DNA from: Gammaproteobacteria bacterium UBA3532
GTDB lineage: Bacteria; Pseudomonadota; Gammaproteobacteria; Enterobacterales; UBA3532
DNA length: 12,373 nt
Assembly (NCBI GenBank): GCA_002376965.1
Contig: DFOV01000358.1
Coordinates: 1-12,373 of the forward strand
Direction: 5' to 3'
The notes below the pieces were generated by a model. It saw nothing but the letters and a program-made list of their open reading frames with translations, searched no databases and had not been told where the DNA came from. A program made the position numbers and the translations under genes. Of this stretch, positions 6,360-12,373 are shown piece after piece; position 1 is the stretch's first letter; each line of letters starts with the position of its first letter.

Positions 6360-6689
6360 TTACTGTTCTGCCAAAGAAACGTTATCAGATGCTGTTGGTG
6401 GCGTTGGTTGAGTCTTTTCCCAATACTTCGACTCACGGGCGAGTACGGCTTCATCCACGGGTTGGATAACATCCGAAAGGGCGGGGTGCCATTGATTGGA
6501 AGGAATGCTTTGATGAACGGATTTCCACGGCACGATATGTAACACCTTGGGCTGCTCCAAGTCACCGTATATGGCCATGCCATCACTTGACGACTCGTTG
6601 GCTTGTGCCAGTGAGGCTGAAAAAATGGCAGTTGTAAATACTGCCGTGGAAACAGTTAGCGCTAAAAGTAAACGGGATCGGGTTTTCAT
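6360..6689 (-). CDS. Small secreted protein of unknown function in the ExbBD operon
   Basis: 109 residues beginning with a clear Sec signal peptide: MKTRSR, a hydrophobic core (LLLALTVSTAVFTTAIFSA) and an SLAQA cleavage site after residue 30. There is no lipobox Cys, so the mature ~79-residue protein should be free in the periplasm or attached through partners. No known domain is recognised. The mature part contains KVLHIVPWK and a later DEAVLARESKYWEK segment, then a Thr/Pro-rich, disordered-looking tail. It lies four bases after the TPR lipoprotein gene and has a GGGAG ribosome binding site nine bases before the ATG, so it belongs to the operon. Its place between the TPR lipoproteins and the motor genes suggests a small linker or regulator of the envelope complex; that is inference. 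Confidence 0.8.
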   Translation of the reverse strand: MKTRSRLLLALTVSTAVFTTAIFSASLAQANESSSDGMAIYGDLEQPKVLHIVPWKSVHQSIPSNQWHPALSDVIQPVDEAVLARESKYWEKTQPTPPTASDNVSLAEQ

Positions 6690-6693
6690 ATCA

Positions 6694-7413
6694 TTATTCT
6701 CCCAGACGTTGATCGAGGTCGGCCAACCAGCGTTGGCTCGCTTCTTGTTCTTGAGGTGAAAGCAGTGGTGAAAGCTGTTGAAAGCGTACTAAGTGGGCTT
6801 TCGCCAACGTAAAATCAAAGAGGTAAAGCTCGGCTAAAATGGCCAGATTTTTATGCGCTGTGGCATAGTTGGGTTCCCAAGCGATAGCCATTTGATAGGC
6901 CTGTAAAGCTTGTTGAAATTGACCGTTTTCACGATAAAGAATTCCTAGCAAATTGGCGGCGCGCGGGTCTTTGCATGGCTTTTTAATACAGCTTTCTAAT
7001 GTGGAAATGGCGGTTTTAAGGTTGCCTTGGGCGCGTAGCACAATGGCTTTATTGATGTGCATTGCTTGGTATTTAGGTTCACTTACCAGCAACTGATTAA
7101 CCGCATCTAGTGCATCGCTCCATTGTTGCTTCTGCATCAATAAAAGCACGCGGTCCTTCAGTTGGCTTTCTTCACTGCTAAGGCGTGGTGGGCTCGGAAA
7201 TTCTGGTTGTGGCGGAGCAACATTAATGGCTTCGACTGCATCAGCGGGCGGCTCAACGGCTGGTTCAGGAGCCTCGGCTTTCGCTTCACTTTGCGCCATA
7301 TTGACCGGTGGCTGTTCTTTTTTGGGCTGCGCTTGACTCTTCTTTGGCAGTGCTTGACAACCCGACAAGGCAATAACTACTAGCAGAAGAATGGTTGTTA
7401 TACGATTATTCAT
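6694..7413 (-). CDS. TPR-repeat outer-membrane lipoprotein (239 residues)
   Basis: A lipoprotein signal MNNRITTILLLVVIALSGC with lipobox L-S-G-C (C19) and Gln at +2 suggests sorting to the outer membrane. A Pro/Ala/Glu-rich linker runs from about 22 to 75, followed by TPR helix pairs from about 85 to 235. Clear units include LLMQKQQWSDALDAVNQLL and ILYRENGQFQQALQAYQMAI. The start at 7413 is preferred over an in-frame ATG at 7425. TGAGG lies six bases before it, there is no such site before the upstream ATG, and the shorter form begins directly with the positively charged signal peptide. It overlaps the end of the 939-residue lipoprotein gene by eight bases and is followed after four bases by the small secreted protein. 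Probably a periplasm-facing adaptor at the outer membrane for the ExbBD/AgmX motor. TPRs show protein binding only; the partner is unknown. Confidence 0.88.
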   Translation of the reverse strand: MNNRITTILLLVVIALSGCQALPKKSQAQPKKEQPPVNMAQSEAKAEAPEPAVEPPADAVEAINVAPPQPEFPSPPRLSSEESQLKDRVLLLMQKQQWSDALDAVNQLLVSEPKYQAMHINKAIVLRAQGNLKTAISTLESCIKKPCKDPRAANLLGILYRENGQFQQALQAYQMAIAWEPNYATAHKNLAILAELYLFDFTLAKAHLVRFQQLSPLLSPQEQEASQRWLADLDQRLGE

Positions 7414-10225
7414 AGAATGCCTCATACTGTTCTGGCTTGTTGAAGCGTGCTGGAGAAAGTGCTGCCAATGCCTTATAGCTCTTCTTAACCCACTCGGTGT
7501 AGATGTTATTTTTTACATATTGAATATTGGACTCGTACACCGAGATGCTTTTTTCTTCAAAAGGGTAAGCTTTTTCTTCGAGAATAAATTCGTATTCTTC
7601 CAGTTCTTCTTCATCCAAACCTTTCGGGCGTTGTGAGTTGAGAATTTCTTTGGCCATCAGTTGATAAAGCTGGCCCAAGCGATGGGTTGCCGCGGTATTA
7701 AACTCTGCTACTTCGAGTTTGGTAATGGTGTCATAGTCGTTCAGAAGCTGATTTAACAAGCGAGTTTTCTGCTTTAGCCGCCGCGCTACTGAACGATTTA
7801 GGCGTATAGCTCGAAACTCGTTAAATCGTGATTCACTTAGCGAAAAATAAGAACGAGCAGCAAGATAACGCGAGCGAGCGGACGCTTGCTTTTGACTGCT
7901 GTAGGTTTCGACCAGCTTGTTATGCCAAAAGGTTTCTTTCCAGTCGACCTTGGTTTGTTGGTAGAGCAGGGTAAGCTGATATTGCCCTTCCATACGCTGG
8001 TCGACGGGAGTTGGATAGCCCCATACATATTTTTTGAAGAGGCGAATTGCTTGTTGCGGTTCTTGTGATTTAAGGCGCAGATCGGCTGCTTGCCACAGTG
8101 CTTGGCGGCCAAAATCGCTGTCTTTTTGTTGATTGTGTATTTTCTCCAGCTCTGTAGAAGCATTGGCCCATTGACCGAGCGCTTGATAGGCAAAGGCGAG
8201 CTTTTCCGGCACGGTTGCTATCAGCTCGTGTTTGGCAAAGCGCTGCTTAAAATCGAGTAAAATGGTGATGGCTTGTTGGTATTGCTCAGCTTCTAGCAAG
8301 TAGGTTGCCGCATCGTAATCGGCGTTGGCCCTGATGGGTGATTCAGGAATGCGTTGGCCGACACGCAAAAAGGCGGCGGCTAGTGTCGCTTTATCCGTGC
8401 TTTCATCCAGGGCTTCAGCTTGCTTATAGATGCAAATGGCTATCTGCGAGCGAAATTGAGCACGCTTTTGGGCGTCACGTTGCGTGCCTTTAAGAGCGAG
8501 TAGCTCGGTATAGGCCGACTCGGCTAGCGCATAGCGCTTGAGGTCAAATAAGGCATTGGCCTTGATCTCCTGGGCAATATAGCGCTGTGATGATGTGGTA
8601 CTTTGATGCGCCAATACGGCATCAGCGGCAACCACGGCTTCGGCTAGCCTTTTCAACCCAGCTAAATCTTGAGCAATGTAGACCAGCAATGGGGGAGTGC
8701 GTTCGTCATCTACAAAACGCTGGCTGAATCGCTGCATGCTGACTAATCGCTTGCTAATCCAGCTGTGTTTAGCGGCATCGGTGGACTGTTGCTCAACCAG
8801 CTGGTGGAATATCTGTATGGCAAAATATCCTGCATCTGCCTGCTTTTCGTGGGCTGGGTAGAGATAAGCGACGTGCTCAAATGCCTCAATGGCCAGTGGA
8901 TATTGACTCGATTCGTAATACAGTTCGGCCAGTAATCGGTGCATTTTGGGTGTTGACGGATCGCGTGGAAACGTGTCCAGGTATTGCAGATACCAAGCAG
9001 CAGCTTCGCTGTAATCCGCCAACTTTTTAGATTGTTGGGCTTTCGCGTGGTAGTGCGAAGAAACACCGGTTAGATGGCCTTTTAGTGCAGGGAGGTAGCT
9101 GTCTCTGTTTTGGGCGTGGACTTGCCAAAACCGGCTGTATACGCCGTAATTTTGAATATATGCTGCTTTTTCTTGCAACACTAACGATGGAAAGCCACCT
9201 TTGGATAAAATAGTGATGATCTCGCTATGCAACCCTGGCGCAACGGCGGCTAAGGGATAGCTGTCGATGTAGTAGCGTAATGCGTTTGCCGCATCCTGAA
9301 AGCGTTCTTTTTCCAAATAAAGCTGGCTGAGGCTTTGATAGATATCGATTTCATAATCATTGCGTGCATAGTTTTGGTAAAAGTCTTTTACTGATGCAGG
9401 GCCATCCAGGGCGGCAAATGAAAGACTGACCACTCGTAAGGTATCTTCGCGCAGTCTTGCACCTGAACCGCTAGATTTCTCATGTCGGCGCGGTAGTCTG
9501 TCGAGTAGTTGGAAAAAGGGGCGCAGCGCGCTTTGATAGTCAAATTCTTTATAGTAAGACCAGCCGAGTTTATACAGCGCCTGCTCAGAAAAGCTGCCAT
9601 GCTCATCGGCATCGATGACTTCTTGATAGCGAGTTATGGCTAACGGATATTCCTTTGATACAAACAACCGTTCTGCCAGGCGAAATTCAGCCTCGATTTT
9701 GATTTGCTGGGCACTGCTTTTATTGCCGTCAATTGGCGGGGGCTCGATGCTGAGCGCTGTCAAATGCTCCAAGTGCTTAAGTGAGGCTTCTTGTTGCAGG
9801 TTTAGATCATATGCTTTGGCTAGTAGATAATGTATTTCGAGCTTTTCCTTATCTGATTGTGCAGTGGTTAATAGGGGTAAGTAGTGCGAAATACTTTTTT
9901 GAAGGGTAGTGCTGGCTTGTTCTAGAACGCCTTCATCATCGCTTGCCAGTTGCTTCTCTGCCAGAAGCAGGTACAGATCGGCGATACGGCGTTGCGCTTC
10001 TTTTTGGATGGTTGGGTCTTGCATGCGCAAGAGTACATTGACATACCCTTCAATGACTTGCTCAAGTTGTGGTTTGACTGGATCTGGGTGTTGCGGGTAG
10101 CGCCTTTCGCTCGTCAGGTCACTGATCGTTGGTTTATCATTGGCTTTATATGGGCTAGGCCGAAAGCTGGAACAACCAGCCAGTAAGGTCCAAGTAGCCA
10201 ATAACGCCATCAACCAACGCATCAT
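7406..10225 (-). CDS. Large TPR-repeat lipoprotein (939 residues)
   Basis: Signal peptide MMRWLMALLATWTLLAGCSS with lipobox L-A-G-C (C18) and Ser at +2, so probably anchored to the outer membrane and facing the periplasm. The rest is almost wholly helical with many degenerate TPR units. The clearest are at about 176-210 and 213-247 (EQALYKLGWSYYKEFDYQSA), 295-325, 400-460 (LLAELYYESSQYPLAIEAFE), 548-580, and again around 640-760. The repeat style resembles BamD/YbgF-like TPRs of envelope proteins. The start at 10225 is supported by AGGAGG seven bases upstream; a second ATG follows directly. It overlaps the preceding gene by four bases (ATGA), pointing to coupled translation. It looks like a scaffold of the envelope complex. 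No enzymatic domain was recognised, and the order of repeats was judged by eye. Confidence 0.9.
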   Translation of the reverse strand: MMRWLMALLATWTLLAGCSSFRPSPYKANDKPTISDLTSERRYPQHPDPVKPQLEQVIEGYVNVLLRMQDPTIQKEAQRRIADLYLLLAEKQLASDDEGVLEQASTTLQKSISHYLPLLTTAQSDKEKLEIHYLLAKAYDLNLQQEASLKHLEHLTALSIEPPPIDGNKSSAQQIKIEAEFRLAERLFVSKEYPLAITRYQEVIDADEHGSFSEQALYKLGWSYYKEFDYQSALRPFFQLLDRLPRRHEKSSGSGARLREDTLRVVSLSFAALDGPASVKDFYQNYARNDYEIDIYQSLSQLYLEKERFQDAANALRYYIDSYPLAAVAPGLHSEIITILSKGGFPSLVLQEKAAYIQNYGVYSRFWQVHAQNRDSYLPALKGHLTGVSSHYHAKAQQSKKLADYSEAAAWYLQYLDTFPRDPSTPKMHRLLAELYYESSQYPLAIEAFEHVAYLYPAHEKQADAGYFAIQIFHQLVEQQSTDAAKHSWISKRLVSMQRFSQRFVDDERTPPLLVYIAQDLAGLKRLAEAVVAADAVLAHQSTTSSQRYIAQEIKANALFDLKRYALAESAYTELLALKGTQRDAQKRAQFRSQIAICIYKQAEALDESTDKATLAAAFLRVGQRIPESPIRANADYDAATYLLEAEQYQQAITILLDFKQRFAKHELIATVPEKLAFAYQALGQWANASTELEKIHNQQKDSDFGRQALWQAADLRLKSQEPQQAIRLFKKYVWGYPTPVDQRMEGQYQLTLLYQQTKVDWKETFWHNKLVETYSSQKQASARSRYLAARSYFSLSESRFNEFRAIRLNRSVARRLKQKTRLLNQLLNDYDTITKLEVAEFNTAATHRLGQLYQLMAKEILNSQRPKGLDEEELEEYEFILEEKAYPFEEKSISVYESNIQYVKNNIYTEWVKKSYKALAALSPARFNKPEQYEAFYE
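7420..7424 (-). promoter_or_regulatory. Ribosome binding site of the 239-residue TPR lipoprotein gene
   Basis: TGAGG on the minus strand, six bases before the ATG at 7411-7413 and inside the coding end of the preceding gene. It decides between two nearby in-frame start codons. Confidence 0.6.
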
Positions 10226-12174
10226 TCAGGTGCCTCCTGAGTCATTAGCAACTTGTCTTGAATTCGTGCAACTGATAACTCAGATCGTGCCAGTAAGTCA
10301 TTCAAGGTTGATTTACGCAGGTTGAGTTCTGATTGAGCAATCTGTTGCAGTAACGCGCCATGTTGCTTTTTCAGCTGGCGGGTTTGCTCTAGCAATGATT
10401 CCAGTCGTGGTGGGTAAGTGCTTAGCTGTCGATGAAGACTTGATACGCGCTGGTCGGTTGCAGATTCAACAAGATGCAGGCTGGCTATACGTTTTTCCAT
10501 GTTCTCCAGTTGATCGGGGATTTGTGTGAGTTCTTTGTTAGCCTCTTGCTTGCGCGCGTGGAATTGATATTCCAGTTGCCACATCATTAATCCTTTAACG
10601 CGTCGAAATCGCTCGCGCTCTGCGGCATATTTCTCTTCGGCTGGCAGTTGCTGTAACAAAGCCTCGGTTTGGCTAAGCTTTTCAAGCAGGGCTTTTTGTT
10701 CTGTTGTGGCAAATGTTGTGGCATCTTTATTAGCAGCGCCGCGTTCAAATTCGGTGCGGAGTTGCTGATATCGATCCAAATAAGGCTTTATCGATAGCTG
10801 CTTGATATCGGCTTCGGCTTGCGCAAACTTGCTTTTGTAACGCTGCTGTTGATTGTTCAACATGTCGTGAAAAACTGGAATATCATCTAGCCAATGTGTC
10901 AACACGGCTTCTAAAAACTGTAATTCTCGATAGCCTCTGGCTGTTTCAGAAAAACGATGGCTAGCGAAAAGCTGGTAAAGGTAGTGATCGCTTGAGCCTG
11001 GTTGGAGTTCGAGATCGAGCCTGCGCCAGGCGGCTTCGTCATTAACCGCCAGTGCTGGGTCAGGAGCTATCATTGCCATCCAGTTGTCATTGGCAATTTG
11101 AGCTAAGTGGTTGTCAATAAGTTTAATCTGGTGGTGATAGCTCTGTGCTGCCCACTGATACTGATTTAATGCTTCGGTGTATGCTCCAAGCTCCTCAAAG
11201 CCGTAGGGAATAAGAAGGTAGCCTTCTTGAACTAATGGGTTACTGGCATCCAAACCTTTCAGGTTGTGCCAAATCCCGAGAGCTTTTTCCATGTCGTAGA
11301 GCTGCGTGGCCACCCAACCATATCCGATTAATCCGGCACCGACGTATGGGCTTTGGGTGGTGATATTCTTAAATGCACTTTCGGCTTCGGTGAGTTTGCT
11401 TTGAGCGAAGAAGTTATACCCTTGGGCCAGGTAACTGCGGTCAGATAACAGATCCTGACTGGCGGTTGCTACTGAAAGTTGTTCAAATATAGCCTCTGCT
11501 TGGGGATATTGGCCCTGACGCATCAGGGATACACCTAGGTTATACAGTGGAATGCGCTGGCGCGTATCGGTTAACTGCTGAAGGGCTTCGCTGGCCTTAT
11601 CAAATTGTTGTTGGCGCAGGTAGGCATTGGACAGCAGTAATAATGATTTTTGTTTGAGTGAAGATGAAACGGCTTCATCCTGACTCAGAGGGGTAGCCAG
11701 CGTCAGCGTCTTGGTATCGTTGCCAGTAATGTAGCTGATATAGGCCAGCTGATAGGTGGCGTTGTGCTGGGTTGCTTTTGAAGCATGTAGCTCGATAAGC
11801 CGATTAAAAATGGCTTCTGCTTTTGCCGTCATACCATAATTTAAATAGAGGCTTCCTAGCACCAGTTGGGCAAATTCTTGTTGCAGAGTGTAGCGCTGTT
11901 GGCTTTCGTATGCAGAAATCTGGGTGATAGCGCTAAAATGGTTGCCCAGGTAATACTCAAACAAGCTATGCCCGTAGGCCAGGTCTTTAATGTCGTGCTC
12001 TTCGTCTATAAGCGCGTTCGGTTCTTCGATCGACAGCGTCAACGCGGCATGTGCTGGGACCGATACTTGCCAAATTAATAGATATTGCAACAGTACTAGA
12101 AATTGCAACAATAATAGTCTCAGTGACGAGAGGGCCTGGCGCAGTTGGGTGAGATGGCGAAGGATATGTCCCAT
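10222..12174 (-). CDS. Secreted TPR-repeat protein with C-terminal coiled coil (650 residues)
   Basis: Long N-terminal signal: a basic region of about 19 residues, a Leu-rich core (about 20-35) and an AHA-type cleavage site near residue 43, with no lipobox. The protein should be periplasmic, or stay anchored if uncut. TPR-like helix pairs fill about 95-345, for example YNLGVSLMRQGQYPQAEAIF and YLAQGYNFFAQSKLTEAESA. The C-terminal third (about 440-640) is rich in Gln, Glu, Lys and Leu without Pro-rich breaks, as expected for a long helical or coiled-coil rod. A GAGG site lies five bases before the ATG, seven bases after the stop of the upstream gene, and the end overlaps the large lipoprotein gene by four bases. 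Probably a periplasmic scaffold partner of the ExbBD/AgmX motor. No enzymatic motif was recognised. Confidence 0.88.
   Translation of the reverse strand: MGHILRHLTQLRQALSSLRLLLLQFLVLLQYLLIWQVSVPAHAALTLSIEEPNALIDEEHDIKDLAYGHSLFEYYLGNHFSAITQISAYESQQRYTLQQEFAQLVLGSLYLNYGMTAKAEAIFNRLIELHASKATQHNATYQLAYISYITGNDTKTLTLATPLSQDEAVSSSLKQKSLLLLSNAYLRQQQFDKASEALQQLTDTRQRIPLYNLGVSLMRQGQYPQAEAIFEQLSVATASQDLLSDRSYLAQGYNFFAQSKLTEAESAFKNITTQSPYVGAGLIGYGWVATQLYDMEKALGIWHNLKGLDASNPLVQEGYLLIPYGFEELGAYTEALNQYQWAAQSYHHQIKLIDNHLAQIANDNWMAMIAPDPALAVNDEAAWRRLDLELQPGSSDHYLYQLFASHRFSETARGYRELQFLEAVLTHWLDDIPVFHDMLNNQQQRYKSKFAQAEADIKQLSIKPYLDRYQQLRTEFERGAANKDATTFATTEQKALLEKLSQTEALLQQLPAEEKYAAERERFRRVKGLMMWQLEYQFHARKQEANKELTQIPDQLENMEKRIASLHLVESATDQRVSSLHRQLSTYPPRLESLLEQTRQLKKQHGALLQQIAQSELNLRKSTLNDLLARSELSVARIQDKLLMTQEAPE
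12076..12111. repeat. Imperfect 18-bp tandem repeat in a signal-peptide core
   Basis: Adjacent units 12076-12093 and 12094-12111 match at 15 of 18 bases. On the minus strand they encode LLQFLV and LLQYLL, doubling part of the hydrophobic core of the 650-residue TPR protein's signal peptide. Confidence 0.7.
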
Positions 12175-12181
12175 GCTAACC

Positions 12182-12373
12182 TCAGTCCCACTGCTTCACT
12201 TCGAAGGCGGGTTGCTGTTTAGCCGTATCGTCTTTAATGAGCAGCTCAACAAAGTGAGGGCCGGTTTGCTTTTCAAGATTAAACGACATGGCTCGTTTAT
12301 AATCGCGGGCACTGGGACCTATGCCGGTAAATACTGCGACGACCTCATGTGCTCCTGTTTTCAGATTACCCAT
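12182..12373 (-). CDS. C-terminal end of a small envelope protein heading the ExbBD/TPR operon (partial)
   Basis: The last 63 residues of a protein that continues beyond the window. The ATG at the very edge is probably an internal Met, since the text around it (GNLKTGAHEVVAVFTGIGPS, then RDYKRAMSFNLEK and PHFVELLIKDD, ending FEVKQWD) reads as the end of a beta-rich domain. From memory, similar C-termini belong to proteins of roughly 200-250 residues at the head of the same TPR-ExbB-ExbD-ExbD-AgmX gene clusters in marine gammaproteobacteria. Some of these are labelled AraC-type regulators, although nothing visible here resembles an AraC helix-turn-helix. Seven bases separate its stop from the next gene, so it is probably the first or an early gene of the operon. 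The signal peptide and promoter lie outside the window. Function unknown. Confidence 0.7.
   Translation of the reverse strand: MGNLKTGAHEVVAVFTGIGPSARDYKRAMSFNLEKQTGPHFVELLIKDDTAKQQPAFEVKQWD

Noticed and set aside
7837..8193. Minus-strand frame of 118 codons inside the 939-residue TPR lipoprotein gene
   Set aside because: It is a shadow frame of an intact coding region, and its translation has no recognisable features.

Overview
The window reads as chromosomal DNA of a Gram-negative bacterium, most likely a marine or environmental gammaproteobacterium. The reasons are lipoprotein signal peptides, an ExbB/ExbD/TonB-type envelope system, a PvdQ/QuiP-like acylase, good Shine-Dalgarno sites and a moderate base composition. 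I cannot name the species. No rRNA, tRNA, CRISPR array, IS element or phage gene was seen.

Left part (1-3519). The C-terminal end of a penicillin/acyl-homoserine-lactone acylase (+ strand) meets, tail to tail with 8 bases between stops, a complete AAA-ATPase-like/PD-(D/E)XK protein (- strand). Then come two small minus-strand genes with wider spacers: a YciI-family protein and a 142-residue TPR protein. These look like independent accessory genes.

Right part (3572-12373). Nine genes run head to tail on the minus strand with overlaps or short gaps, so they are very probably one operon. In transcription order they are: the end of a small secreted or envelope protein (cut by the window edge); a 650-residue secreted TPR/coiled-coil protein; a 939-residue TPR lipoprotein; a 239-residue TPR lipoprotein; a 109-residue secreted orphan; a MotA/TolQ/ExbB subunit; two different ExbD/TolR subunits; and a TonB-like protein with an AgmX/PglI-type C-terminal domain. 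The layout suggests a proton-motive-force-driven inner-membrane motor (ExbB plus two ExbDs). It would act through a periplasm-spanning TonB/AgmX-like arm on a set of TPR proteins at the outer membrane. One TolQ-like plus two TolR-like subunits with AgmX and TPR partners recalls the Myxococcus Agl/Glt gliding machinery, but the cargo or function here is unknown.

The most notable details are these. The first ExbD has Asn where ExbD/TolR proteins carry their essential membrane Asp, while the second keeps the Asp. The tail of the first ExbD carries a 21-bp tandem duplication that also copies the Shine-Dalgarno site of the second. A small secreted protein of unknown function sits between the TPR lipoproteins and the motor genes.
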